Position numbers and translations under genes: made by a program. This document shows, in pieces, positions 21,839-31,042 of a stretch of 64,000 bases of DNA. The DNA lies in NCBI RefSeq assembly GCF_021602345.1, contig NZ_BQID01000003.1, positions 186,001 through 250,000 on the forward strand, read 5' to 3'. The notes beneath the pieces are model-generated. The model made no database searches and was not told the DNA's origin. It worked only from the letters and a program-made list of their open reading frames with translations. This stretch comes from Pseudomonas pharyngis. Lineage in GTDB: Bacteria > Pseudomonadota > Gammaproteobacteria > Pseudomonadales > Pseudomonadaceae. Numbering within the stretch: the first letter of the stretch is position 1; the number at the start of each line of letters is the position of its first letter.

Positions 21839-22639
21839 TTAGCGCCGACGATCGATCCAGGTGCGCAAGGTCGCGAAGAAATGGAAATAACGGTTTTCAC
21901 GCTTGCCCATGCCGCGCTTGGGCGAAAACGACTCTTCGGCAAAAGCGCCGGTGATTCGCACCCGAGAGGCTTGGGTCGGTAGCGTGCAGACTTTGGCACC
22001 GGTCTGCTGTAGCGCGTACTTGAGCAAGCGCTCGGAGTGCAGCTTTCTTCCCGTCGCTTTGCAGAATTGGAAAATGCGCTCGATCCGCTTGCCATAGGCG
22101 ACATAGGTATCGCGCCCGCAAATGGCAAAGCGGTCGTTCAACCCGCCCCACCACTGCCAGTCCGGAATGTAGGCAGAGTGCCTCCGAGCCTCTGGATGAT
22201 TGAAGACATAGGCGGGCAGCGGGTTGTGGAAGAAAATGTCCGGGCGCACGAACACGACGAAATCGGGATTGAAGGTTTCGATCATGCTGGTCACGGTGTG
22301 CAGTGAATTGAGCTGATAGATCAGGTTGCGCAGCGACGCATAGTCATCGGCCCAGGTATCGCCCTGCGCTTTGACCTGCTCGAAATCCCAACGCTCCAGC
22401 ACCCCGTCAGTCGAAGTCAGGGCCCCGATCATCGATTCGAACGGCTGATAGTTGTCAGCCGCCAACTCGCCTTTTTCGCCTGAGCGCAAGTTCTGTACTT
22501 CATCGATTTTGTACAAATGATAGAAGCACTGTACGTCGCTGCCCGCCGGAAACTGCGCCAGAACGTTCTGTTCAATGGAAGGGAAGCAAATCTGCGAATT
22601 TCTCGGGATCCCGAAAAAAGCGACGGCAATTTTCAACAC
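21839..22639 (-). CDS. Uncharacterised glycosyltransferase-like protein
   Basis: I do not recognise a named family for this 266-residue protein. The N-terminus (LKIAVAFFGIPRN) looks like the first Rossmann strand of a sugar transferase. FVVFVRPDIFFHNPLP around residues 127-142 carries an Asp in a DxD-like position, and WWGGLNDRFAICGRDTY resembles acceptor or donor loops seen in GT-A enzymes. The start is GTG at 22639 with AAGGTG upstream. It is the last of three minus-strand genes (with 13-bp and near-zero gaps) next to hldE, so a role in decorating lipopolysaccharide core is likely but inferred. Confidence 0.6.
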   Translation of the reverse strand: MLKIAVAFFGIPRNSQICFPSIEQNVLAQFPAGSDVQCFYHLYKIDEVQNLRSGEKGELAADNYQPFESMIGALTSTDGVLERWDFEQVKAQGDTWADDYASLRNLIYQLNSLHTVTSMIETFNPDFVVFVRPDIFFHNPLPAYVFNHPEARRHSAYIPDWQWWGGLNDRFAICGRDTYVAYGKRIERIFQFCKATGRKLHSERLLKYALQQTGAKVCTLPTQASRVRITGAFAEESFSPKRGMGKRENRYFHFFATLRTWIDRRR

Positions 22640-22652
22640 TCAACAGCACCTT

Positions 22653-23324
22653 TTATTTTTGGCGAAAGAGCTTTTGCCACCAGCGACGGGGTTGCAAAGG
22701 CACCACAATGACGTCCGACTGCTGCAGCCAGTCGCGCTCGTAATCCCAGGCATGCCCACCCCACAGTTTCCCCGATTCGTTGGAAAACCCCAGGGTCATG
22801 AGCTGATAGGAATAACCGGCGTGACCGCGCAACCAGTCTAATACCACCAGCGTATTGAAACCGGTCGAAGGCCCAACGTAGCGCTTGCCGCCCGGACGGT
22901 CGACCGGATAGTTCCACAGGGGCGGCAGCGGGATGCGATCCCAATACATGGCCACCCGTGGCAACGGACACATCGGTGCGGCGCAGCCGACCAGCATGGT
23001 GAAACACCGCTCGCCCGCATGCTCGAACAACCGTTGCACGTCCGGGCCGTAAGGCAGACCAAAAAAATAGGCGTCCGGCGCGTTATAGCCATGCACGAAG
23101 ACGTTCAAGCTTTGCTCGTTGAGCAGCGGCGCCTTGATGCAGGTGTTGAAACTGACGACGACGTCATTGGCGCTGATATTCAGTGCCTGAAAATCCGCCG
23201 CCGTGATGGCCGGGTTATTCGCGATCAGGACGACCCGGTGCGCGCGGCTCAGGCATTCGCGCAATGGCTCGGGCAACGCGCCCAGCACCGACTGGTTACC
23301 GCCGGGGAGCGCATCCAGCGCCAT
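22653..23324 (-). CDS. Sialyltransferase-like (GT29-fold) protein
   Basis: A 223-residue protein with features of the GT29 family: VVLIANNPAI then DVVVSFNTCIKAP in the first third (sialylmotif L-like) and GPSTGFNTLVVLDWL in the second half (sialylmotif S-like), with a C-terminal WGGHAWDYERDW. GT29-like proteins are known in bacterial LPS loci and need not transfer sialic acid. I chose the Met at 23324, preceded by AAGGA; another Met lies 5 codons upstream, right after the previous stop. It lies between two other sugar-transferase-like genes. Confidence 0.65.
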   Translation of the reverse strand: MALDALPGGNQSVLGALPEPLRECLSRAHRVVLIANNPAITAADFQALNISANDVVVSFNTCIKAPLLNEQSLNVFVHGYNAPDAYFFGLPYGPDVQRLFEHAGERCFTMLVGCAAPMCPLPRVAMYWDRIPLPPLWNYPVDRPGGKRYVGPSTGFNTLVVLDWLRGHAGYSYQLMTLGFSNESGKLWGGHAWDYERDWLQQSDVIVVPLQPRRWWQKLFRQK

Positions 23325-23339
23325 GTGTTCATCCTTCAT

Positions 23340-24314
23340 TCAGACCGGCACCTTCATGCCGAAACGCAGTTTCACCCAGAACCGCGTGAATGCTGACGGC
23401 GGCTGCCATGGGCGCATCTCGCGCTGTATTTCAGTGGCGAGGGCCTGGCCGACACGGGCGAAGGAATAGCGACTTTCTGCAAAGGCCTGACCATTGCTGG
23501 CGATACGCTGCGACAGCTCCGGATCGCCCTGCAACAGTTTGATCTTTTCCACCGCCTCGTCTTCGCTGCGATAGAACACGGTGTTGTGCATGTCTTCGAA
23601 ACCGAGCAACTTGTCTTCTTCGCCCTGACTCCAGGCCAGCAGCACACAACCGCAGGCCATGGCTTCGTAATTCTTGATCATGAACTCGTTCATGCCGATA
23701 TCGGCGCTGACGAAAATCTTGATGCGATTGAGCGTTTCCAGGTATTCGGAGCCGGAGCGGGTGCGGGTCACCAGCATACCGGTACGCTGCGCCAGCGATT
23801 CGAGCAGAGCCTTGCGCTGGGCGTACTCGGTGCTCTTCAGGCTGCCGAGAAAACCGATGGGAATGTCGCGCTCGGACCCGGTGTTGCGCAGCATCTGCTC
23901 GTCATAACCCTTGGAGACGAACACCGTGTCGATGCCTTCAGCAAGCATCTTGCGTGCGACCACCGCCCCGGATACCAGCGCCCGGCAACTCGGCAGGCGC
24001 CTGTAGAGACGCGAATAAACGCCACGATATTTACTGGCGGGCATGTAGTTCTGGTAGGCGTCGTGTTCGAGAAAGACCAGTCCGGGGATGCACTTGAGCA
24101 CCCGCAACTGCGGGACCAGGCGCTTGACCCTGGAGAAGATCACGACACGATCAAAGGTCTGGTAATCAACCGAGGCCAAAAAAGGCCCCAGGTTCATCTG
24201 TTGCTGTTTGCTGAGTCGATAGATGACGCATTCATCACAGTTCTGCTGCACGATGTCGTAGAGCCGGTCGAGAATGACCCGCTGTTCGTTCATCACCAGG
24301 AGCATGACTTTCAT
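23340..24314 (-). CDS. Glycosyltransferase (GT-B, family 1-like C-terminal domain)
   Basis: This 324-residue protein has a Rossmann-type N-terminal half and a C-terminal donor-binding half of the glycosyltransferase family 1/4 kind: IKIFVSADIGMNEFMIKNYE then AMACGCVLLAWSQGEED around residues 215-245. No membrane segments. First gene of the three-gene set 24314-21839, downstream of hldE. It probably adds a core or O-chain sugar; the substrate is unknown. Confidence 0.72.
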   Translation of the reverse strand: MKVMLLVMNEQRVILDRLYDIVQQNCDECVIYRLSKQQQMNLGPFLASVDYQTFDRVVIFSRVKRLVPQLRVLKCIPGLVFLEHDAYQNYMPASKYRGVYSRLYRRLPSCRALVSGAVVARKMLAEGIDTVFVSKGYDEQMLRNTGSERDIPIGFLGSLKSTEYAQRKALLESLAQRTGMLVTRTRSGSEYLETLNRIKIFVSADIGMNEFMIKNYEAMACGCVLLAWSQGEEDKLLGFEDMHNTVFYRSEDEAVEKIKLLQGDPELSQRIASNGQAFAESRYSFARVGQALATEIQREMRPWQPPSAFTRFWVKLRFGMKVPV

Positions 24315-24443
24315 AGGTTAAATGACCACACGACGTAAGCAGGCAAGCGCAGCGGATTCAAACCTGCCAACATCAACGGAAACGGTTAGATCCCCAAGGC
24401 AAAATCCGTTCACACGCAGTACAAAACGATAAGGATCCATCTA

Positions 24444-25865
24444 TCAACGACTGCGGATTTTTTCGACAATCGCGGTCGTCGAACTGTTTTCCACCAGTCC
24501 CAGCACTTTCACGGTGCCGCCATAAGCCGTCACGATGTCGGCGCCGACCACCTGGTCAATCCCATAATCCCCGCCCTTGACCAGCACGTCCGGCTTGACC
24601 TCGCGCAGCAGGTTTTCTGGCGTGCCTTCAGGGAAACTGATGACCCAGTCCACCGCCCCAAGCCCCGCCAGCACAGCCATGCGCCGGTCGACGCTGTTGA
24701 TCGGACGGCCAGGCCCCTTGAGGCGGCTGACCGAAGCATCGTCGTTGACCGCGACAATCAAACGATCGCCTTGAGCCCGCGCCTGCTCCAGGTAGGTCAC
24801 ATGACCGGCATGCAGGATGTCGAAGCAGCCATTGGTGAAAACGATTTTTTCGTTGTGTGCACGGGCATCGGCCACCGCGAGCAGCAACTGCTCCAGGCCC
24901 AACACACCGCGCTCGGAACCTTCTTCACGCTGAATGGCGCGACGCAGTTCCGGGGCGCTGATCGCCGCCGTACCCAACTTGCCGACCACGATGCCCGCCG
25001 CCAGGTTGGCCAGCGCTACCGCGTGCGGCAGTTCTTCGCCAGCGGCAATCGCGGCCGCCAGGGTGGAAATCACCGTGTCGCCGGCACCGGTCACGTCGAA
25101 CACTTCACGGGCCCGCGCAGGCAAATGCAGCGCCGGATGATCCGGACGCAACAGGGTCATGCCGTGTTCGCCACGGGTGACCAGCAGCGCGCCGAGATCC
25201 AGGTCATGCATCAGCGTCGCGCCCTTGGCCACCAGCTCGTGCTCATCGGCGCAACCGCCGACGATGGCTTCGAATTCGCTGAGGTTCGGGGTGATCAGGC
25301 TCGCGCCACGGTAGATCGAGAAATCCTTGCCCTTCGGGTCGGCCAGCACCGGAATGCCTTTGGCACGCGCAGCCTGGATCAGCGCCTGATGGTTTTTCAG
25401 GGCACCTTTGCCGTAGTCGGACAGCACCAGCACCTTGATGCCTTCCAGCAGGTCGTCGACCTGCGCGCCAAGGGCCAGTGCGTCGGTGGCGAACGGTTCT
25501 TCGAAGTCGATACGCAGCAATTGCTGGTGCCGGCTCATGACCCGCAGCTTGACGATGGTCGGCTGGTGCGCGATGCGTTGGAACAAGGCTCGCACGCCCG
25601 CACCCTTGAGGCTGTTGCTCAGGCTGTCGGCGGCTTCGTCGTCACCGGTCACACCGACCAGCGACGCCGGCGCACCCAGCGCGGCAATGTTCAAGGCAAC
25701 GTTGGCGGCACCGCCCGGGCGGTCTTCGATTTGCTCGACTTTAACGACAGGAACCGGCGCCTCAGGGGAAATCCGTGAGGTACCACCATGCCAGTAACGG
25801 TCGAGCATGACATCGCCGACCACCAAGACAGGGGCTTGATCGAATCGCGGCATGGACAACTTCAT
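24444..25865 (-). CDS. hldE: Bifunctional heptose 7-phosphate kinase / heptose 1-phosphate adenylyltransferase
   Basis: HldE makes ADP-heptose precursors for the LPS inner core. The 473-residue protein has an N-terminal PfkB/ribokinase domain (RPGGAANVALNIAALG, and the catalytic loop VTGAGDTVISTLAAA near residue 265) and a C-terminal cytidylyltransferase-fold domain with FTNGCFDILHAGHVTYLEQA containing HxGH. The Met at 25865 begins the family-typical MKLSMPRFDQAPVLVVGD. It is downstream of msbA on the same strand, beyond a terminator hairpin. Confidence 0.96.
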   Translation of the reverse strand: MKLSMPRFDQAPVLVVGDVMLDRYWHGGTSRISPEAPVPVVKVEQIEDRPGGAANVALNIAALGAPASLVGVTGDDEAADSLSNSLKGAGVRALFQRIAHQPTIVKLRVMSRHQQLLRIDFEEPFATDALALGAQVDDLLEGIKVLVLSDYGKGALKNHQALIQAARAKGIPVLADPKGKDFSIYRGASLITPNLSEFEAIVGGCADEHELVAKGATLMHDLDLGALLVTRGEHGMTLLRPDHPALHLPARAREVFDVTGAGDTVISTLAAAIAAGEELPHAVALANLAAGIVVGKLGTAAISAPELRRAIQREEGSERGVLGLEQLLLAVADARAHNEKIVFTNGCFDILHAGHVTYLEQARAQGDRLIVAVNDDASVSRLKGPGRPINSVDRRMAVLAGLGAVDWVISFPEGTPENLLREVKPDVLVKGGDYGIDQVVGADIVTAYGGTVKVLGLVENSSTTAIVEKIRSR

Positions 25866-26015
25866 GGAGCAACCCACATACAAAATGAACAGGGGCGCGA
25901 TATTAACACAGGGTTGGCGAAGGCTTGTGCGGCGGCTGCAACAGGATTAAACCACTGGCCTTTTTGTGCATTTTTTAAGCAAGGAGGCTCTCAACCGACG
26001 ACAGACCGGTGCAGC

Positions 26016-26050
26016 GAGAAAAAATGCCGGACGCATATTGCGCGCCCGGC
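26016..26050 (-). terminator. Terminator after msbA
   Basis: GCCGG (26026-30) pairs with CCGGC (26046-50) plus inner GC pairs; minus-strand reading gives ATTTTTTC after the stem. It is 16 bp beyond the msbA stop. Confidence 0.75.
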
Positions 26051-26065
26051 GTTATCGAGGCCGGA

Positions 26066-27868
26066 TCAGGCGATGTCTTCGGCCGGAGCGTCGAGACCCA
26101 TGGCGTTGAGACGCGCGTAGTAGCCGTTCTGTGCCAGCAGGTTGTCGTGGGTGCCGCGCTCGACGATCCGGCCCTGGTCCATGACCAGAATCAGGTCGGC
26201 CTTCTCGATGGTCGACAGGCGATGAGCGATCACCAGCGTGGTGCGGCCCTTCATCACTTGATCCAGCGCCGCCTGAATGTGTCGCTCGGACTCGGTGTCG
26301 AGGGCCGAGGTGGCCTCGTCGAGAATCAGCAACGGCGCGTTCTTGAGCAAGGCACGGGCAATCGCCAGACGCTGGCGCTGGCCGCCGGAAAGCAGCACGC
26401 CGTTTTCGCCGACCTGAGTATCCAGGCCTTCAGGCAGCTGAGAAATGAAGTCCATCGCGTAGGCATCACGCGCGGCTTTCTCGATGTCTTCGCGCGGCGC
26501 CCCGGCCAGATCGCCATAGGCGATGTTGTTGGCTACGGTGTCGCTGAACAGCGTGACATGCTGGGTGACCTGGGCAATATGGCGGCGCAGGTTCAGCAGC
26601 TTGTACTGTTCGACTTCCACGCCGTCGATCAGGATTTCGCCCTTGTCGTGGTGATAGAAGCGCGGAATCAGGTTGGCCAGGGTCGACTTGCCGCTGCCCG
26701 AACGCCCCACCAGCGCCACCATTTGCCCCGGCTCGACCGAGAAACTGATGTCATCGAGCACCTGCCGCTCGGTGCCCGGGTAGGTGAAGCTCAGGTTGCG
26801 TACATCGAGGCGACCGCTGACCGAGTCGCGCTCGACCGTGCCGGTATCGACTTCCGGCTCGACGTCCAGTTGCTCGAAAATGCTTTCGGCCCCGGCCACA
26901 CCTTTCTGGATGGTCGAACTGACTTCGGACAACTGACGGATCGGTTTGGGCAGCAGGCCCGCGAGCGTGATGTAGGCGACCATATCACCGGCCGATGCGT
27001 CGCCGCGAAGGTACAGCACGAGGAACATCAGGATCGCCATGGCGCTGTAGATCACCAGTTGCAGCAGCGGCGTATAGATGGCCCCGGTGCGGGTCATGCG
27101 CAACTGCTTGTCGGTATTGCCCTGGCTGGCATCGAGGAAGCGCTTTTCCTCGTAGGCTTCGCCGCCAAAGCTGCGTACCACGCGATAGCCCTGGATGGTT
27201 TCCGACGCCACGTGCGTCACGTCGCCCATGGCCAGCTGGATTTTCTTGCTCTGCTTGCGGAATTTCTTGCTCGCGGTACGCACCATGACGGCAATCAGCG
27301 GCAGAATCGCAACCATCACCAGCGTCAGCTTCCAGTTCATGAACAGCAGGGAGGCGAACAGGAAGATCACCGTCATGCCTTCACGGATTACGACCTTGAT
27401 CGCATCTGTTGCCGCCCCCGTGACCATCGTCACGTTGAAGGTGATACGCGAAATCAGATGACCGGAGTTATGCTTGTCGAAATACCGGTTCGGCAGCACC
27501 AGCAAGTTGTTGAACAACTGCACCCGCAGATCGTGCACCAGGCCCAGCGAAACCTTGGCCAGGAAATAGTTGCCCAGATAGGATCCCAGCCCCTGCCACG
27601 CGGCGATCAGGATGATCAGCAGCGGTACGGCCTGCAACAGTTGCAGATCCCGCAGGTAAGGCACGGTGGGAAACAGCACCGCCTCGGGATTGGACAGACC
27701 GTCGACAAAGTACTTGAGGATGTAGCCGAGCATCGGCTGGGTCGAGGCGAAAATCAGAAAACCGACGATGCTGATCAGGAACAGACTGATGTACGGCCGG
27801 ACGTAGCCGAGCAGGCGGAAGTAGATTTTCAAGCTCGAAGGGCTTGCGGCGGGACTGGAGTCGGTCAT
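26066..27868 (-). CDS. msbA: Lipid A-core flippase (ABC exporter)
   Basis: MsbA flips core-lipid A across the inner membrane. The 600-residue half-transporter has a six-helix transmembrane domain (residues about 20-320) and an ATPase domain with Walker A GRSGSGKST, signature LSGGQRQR, Walker B LLILDEATSALD and switch His in VIAHRLST. It is divergent from the waaL fusion and upstream of hldE. The start has no clear ribosome site but matches family length. Confidence 0.96.
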   Translation of the reverse strand: MTDSSPAASPSSLKIYFRLLGYVRPYISLFLISIVGFLIFASTQPMLGYILKYFVDGLSNPEAVLFPTVPYLRDLQLLQAVPLLIILIAAWQGLGSYLGNYFLAKVSLGLVHDLRVQLFNNLLVLPNRYFDKHNSGHLISRITFNVTMVTGAATDAIKVVIREGMTVIFLFASLLFMNWKLTLVMVAILPLIAVMVRTASKKFRKQSKKIQLAMGDVTHVASETIQGYRVVRSFGGEAYEEKRFLDASQGNTDKQLRMTRTGAIYTPLLQLVIYSAMAILMFLVLYLRGDASAGDMVAYITLAGLLPKPIRQLSEVSSTIQKGVAGAESIFEQLDVEPEVDTGTVERDSVSGRLDVRNLSFTYPGTERQVLDDISFSVEPGQMVALVGRSGSGKSTLANLIPRFYHHDKGEILIDGVEVEQYKLLNLRRHIAQVTQHVTLFSDTVANNIAYGDLAGAPREDIEKAARDAYAMDFISQLPEGLDTQVGENGVLLSGGQRQRLAIARALLKNAPLLILDEATSALDTESERHIQAALDQVMKGRTTLVIAHRLSTIEKADLILVMDQGRIVERGTHDNLLAQNGYYARLNAMGLDAPAEDIA

Positions 27869-28022
27869 ATCACGCGAAAGTCGATAAAAAGGACGCTGAC
27901 TTTAGCACAGCTTCTTCAGGGTTCTGGCAATCGGCCAAAGGCTGTTATTGTTAGGCGTCTTTTTCTGCGTCAAATAGCCATCATCGAAATGGCCGATCAA
28001 CTTCAGGATTGAATCTCTCAGC

Positions 28023-29885
28023 ATGCAACTTCGCGGCTTCAGCAGTACGTCCAATCGAATTTTCGACTTCATCAGCCTGTGGATACTTCCCGTCGGCTAC
28101 TTCCTGCTCTTGTGCGCGCTGTTTTTCCTGCCGGGTCGCAGTGTTCATCACAAGCTGTTTTACGGCTTGTTCAGCATTCCGACGCTGATTGCACTGTGCC
28201 TGCGCCCGCGGGAACTCAAGGAAATGCTGCGTGAGCCGGTGTTCATTGCGTTGCTGCTGTTTGCCGCCTGGGCACTGCTGAGCCTTTGCTGGGGGCCGCA
28301 GGGCGAGCCGATAGGCGGCATGTTCAAACCTCCGCTGCATACCCTGATGCTGTTCGCCGGGTGTTTCCTGCTGGTTCGTTACCGCAGCGACATTCTTTCG
28401 CCATTGCTGTTCGGCGCCGCGCTGGTGGCCCTGGTCGCAACGATCAGTTTCCTGATTCCATTCGTGCTCCACTCTGAACCCGGCGAGCGCCTGATCGGTG
28501 GTGGCGCGTTCGACAACCCTTTGCTCAGCTCCCATCTGTTCGGATTTTTCTGCGCCTATTGGCTCAGTCTGAGCATGACCTGCAAGAATCGCCGGCTGTA
28601 CTGGCTCAGCATTCCCGCGATGCTGATCATGTTCATGGCCGTGATCGGAACCGGCTCGCGCACCCCGCTGGTGGCGCTGACCATGGCGGCATTGTGGCTG
28701 AGCCTGATTTGCTGGAACCGTCGCTCGCTGGTGCTGCTGGGGACATTGGCGGTCGGCGGCGCAACCATGTCGGTGCTGTTCTCGAAGATGATCATCGAAC
28801 GCGGTGACTCCTACCGTTTCGAAATCTGGCAGCAAGCCCTGGAAAAAATCGCCGAACACCCATGGATCGGCCACGGCTACAACGCCACACTGGCGATTGA
28901 CCCGGGTGTCGGTTACAACTTCCAGGAACCCCACAGCTTTGCGCTGGGCGTGCTTTATTACGTCGGCATACTCGGCATGCTGCCGTGGCTGTTCTTTCAG
29001 GCCTGGGGCTTGCTGAGCAGTTGGCGCCAGCGCGTGCAGCCGCTGCTGATCATCGCCTCGACCTGGCTGGTGTTCGGCATCGGTGCCGGGCTGACCGAGG
29101 GTGGCGGGATCATTTCGCGCCCCAAGGAGCACTGGTTCCTGCTGTGGATTCCTTTGGCGCTGATTGCAGCCCTGAGCATCAATCAACGGGCCCGACGTCT
29201 TTTGACAATGCCGGTACAGAAGCTTTCGGCATCCGCTCTGCAACAGCTCGGCAACGGCGCCCAGGTCATCGAGGAAGACGGACTCGGGCCGAAGGTCCTG
29301 CGCCTGGCCGATGGCAGCTTTCTCAAGCTGTTTCGCCGCCGCCGCTGGTACACCTCGGGCAGTTTCAATCCGTATTCCGAGCGGTTTGCCGTCAACAGCG
29401 AGCAATTGCGCCGAATGGGCATTCCCACGCCCCAGGTGCTGAACCTGTATCGCCTCGACGACGGCAGCAGCGCCGTGCATTACACGCCGCTGCCGGGCCA
29501 CACCCTGCGCCAGGTCTTGCAGGGAATCACCGCGCCAGCCGTGCGACAGGCGCTGGTGGAACGTTTCGGCAAATTCATGGCCGGCCTGCATGAGCAAGGC
29601 GTGTATTTCCGCTCGCTGCACCTGGGCAATGTGCTGGTGCTGGAGGATGGCGAGTTCGGGCTGATCGATCTGGCCGACCTGCGGATCTACCCTTCGCCCC
29701 TCAGCCTGTCACTGCGTCAGCGTAATCTGCGCCACATGCAACGCTACACCGTCGACAAGCGCTGGCTGTTCGAGGATCACCTCGAGGCGCTGCTCCAGGG
29801 GTACGCCGTAACAGCGTCGAAATCCGCCGTAGAGAATCTGCACAAGCAAGTGCTGGCCGGCAACGCGCCGGCTCGGGTTCATTGA
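28023..29885 (+). CDS. waaL: O-antigen ligase fused to a sugar-kinase-like domain
   Basis: The 620-residue protein joins two functions that P. aeruginosa keeps as separate genes (waaL PA4999 and kinase-like PA4998). Residues about 1-395 are a polytopic Wzy/WaaL membrane domain with a large periplasmic loop containing IGHGYNATLAI and the conserved EPHSFALGVLYYVG. Residues about 400-620 form a WaaP/APH-like kinase domain: VLRLADGSFLKLFRRRR (ATP-binding Lys), FRSLHLGNVLVLED (catalytic loop, with His-Leu in place of the usual His-x-Asp) and GLIDLADLRI (metal loop). The ligase attaches O antigen to core; the kinase may phosphorylate a core sugar. It is divergent from msbA. Confidence 0.85.
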   Translation: MQLRGFSSTSNRIFDFISLWILPVGYFLLLCALFFLPGRSVHHKLFYGLFSIPTLIALCLRPRELKEMLREPVFIALLLFAAWALLSLCWGPQGEPIGGMFKPPLHTLMLFAGCFLLVRYRSDILSPLLFGAALVALVATISFLIPFVLHSEPGERLIGGGAFDNPLLSSHLFGFFCAYWLSLSMTCKNRRLYWLSIPAMLIMFMAVIGTGSRTPLVALTMAALWLSLICWNRRSLVLLGTLAVGGATMSVLFSKMIIERGDSYRFEIWQQALEKIAEHPWIGHGYNATLAIDPGVGYNFQEPHSFALGVLYYVGILGMLPWLFFQAWGLLSSWRQRVQPLLIIASTWLVFGIGAGLTEGGGIISRPKEHWFLLWIPLALIAALSINQRARRLLTMPVQKLSASALQQLGNGAQVIEEDGLGPKVLRLADGSFLKLFRRRRWYTSGSFNPYSERFAVNSEQLRRMGIPTPQVLNLYRLDDGSSAVHYTPLPGHTLRQVLQGITAPAVRQALVERFGKFMAGLHEQGVYFRSLHLGNVLVLEDGEFGLIDLADLRIYPSPLSLSLRQRNLRHMQRYTVDKRWLFEDHLEALLQGYAVTASKSAVENLHKQVLAGNAPARVH

Positions 29886-29937
29886 TGATTCAGACCAGTC
29901 CGTTCATTACGCTGGCCGCCTCTGCCGGCCATCGTCA

Positions 29938-30078
29938 CCGCCTCTGTTTCTGCTGTCGCTGTTTTTCGTGATCGTGGCTTCTGACAACACTTTGTTCGGT
30001 GCCTTGAAACCACGCAGCATCCGCTGGCTGAGGGAAATCAGCTACAGCACCTATCTGCTCCATGGCTTCGTGCAAGTA
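29938..30078 (+). pseudogene. Remnant of an acyltransferase-3 (OafA-like) gene
   Basis: In one frame (no start codon of its own, no complete gene) the DNA encodes PPLFLLSLFFVIVASD followed by the C-terminal signature of O-acetyltransferases, LREISYSTYLLHGFV. The sequence before it lacks the other ten membrane segments and the sequence after it runs into the 3' end of wapR. A short frame starting at the waaL stop (ATGA at 29885) is shifted and soon ends. The most likely reading is a deleted LPS O-acetyltransferase. Confidence 0.65.
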
Positions 30079-30121
30079 ACTGGCGGAAAAAGTCGCTCGC
30101 CGAGTGCGAGCGACAACGACC

Positions 30122-31042
30122 TCAGTCTTTTTCCAGCGGCAAAAACAGTAACCGGCCCAGCCCGCGCCAGGTCTTCTTGTTCCAGGCCTTGAAAGGAATC
30201 TGCGCCAGCAGCTCCCGCGCCAGTTTGCGGTCGCGGTTGGCGGTCTTCAGAAACATCGAATTGAGCGACTTGTAGCGCACTTCGTCGTACAGCGGATGAT
30301 CGCTGAACCGCGCGTAGGTGCGCAGGATGTTTTCGATCATGAAACGGTGGTTCTTGTAGGAGTTGGTGGCGTGCTTGCGATAGCGCGCCATCACCACGTT
30401 CAACCCATCGATGAAGTACCCGGCGCGGGTCACTTTCAGTTCGATGTACAGATCTTCCAGACGAATCGTCGGATCGAACCCGCCCACCTTGTCCAGTGCT
30501 TCGCGGCGGATCATCAGGGTCGGCGCCGGCGGGTACGGCTTGCGCTCCAGAAACATGTCATCGAAATCCAGGCGCCGGAACGGCACGTCCCGGCGCTGAC
30601 GCTTCTCCGGATAGAGATTGCCGTCGGCATCCATCAACTCGATGTTGCCGGCGCAGATGCCCACTTCCGGCTTGCCGTCCATGTAGGCGACCTGTGTCGC
30701 GATCCGGTCCGGGTACATGATGTCGTCGGAACCGAACGGCACGATCAGGCTGCCCTTGGCCCGCGCGATCGCGCCATTGAGCGTATTGGTCAGGCCCTGG
30801 TTCTGCTGCACCCGGAAATCGAAGCCGTGCTTTTCCTGCAAGGCCTTGATGCGCTCGACGCTGTCGTCCTTCGAACCGTCGTCGATCACCAGCAGCTCGA
30901 TGTTCCGGTAGCTCTGGTTGATGACGCTGAGGATGCTTTCCTCGATGTACGGCCCATGGTTATAGGACGCGATGATAACGGTGACGAGGGGTTGCGCATC
31001 GCTCATCGCTGCTGACTCGCTCATGGCTCTTTCTTCGCTCAT
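30122..31042 (-). CDS. wapR: GT2 glycosyltransferase, WapR-like
   Basis: A 306-residue family 2 glycosyltransferase: VTVIIASYNHGPYIEESI, the DDG and FGSDDIMYPDR acidic motifs, and the acceptor-side LEDLYIELKVTRAGYF. In P. aeruginosa the gene at this position (PA5000, WapR) adds L-rhamnose to the outer core for O-antigen attachment, which fits the neighbouring waaL. Three in-frame ATG codons lie in the first 13 codons; the first overlaps the stop of ssg (ATGA). Confidence 0.82.
   Translation of the reverse strand: MSEERAMSESAAMSDAQPLVTVIIASYNHGPYIEESILSVINQSYRNIELLVIDDGSKDDSVERIKALQEKHGFDFRVQQNQGLTNTLNGAIARAKGSLIVPFGSDDIMYPDRIATQVAYMDGKPEVGICAGNIELMDADGNLYPEKRQRRDVPFRRLDFDDMFLERKPYPPAPTLMIRREALDKVGGFDPTIRLEDLYIELKVTRAGYFIDGLNVVMARYRKHATNSYKNHRFMIENILRTYARFSDHPLYDEVRYKSLNSMFLKTANRDRKLARELLAQIPFKAWNKKTWRGLGRLLFLPLEKD

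Noticed and set aside
26009-28012. Open frame antisense to msbA
   Set aside because: Mirror of the clearly conserved ABC exporter; no start-site signal or family.
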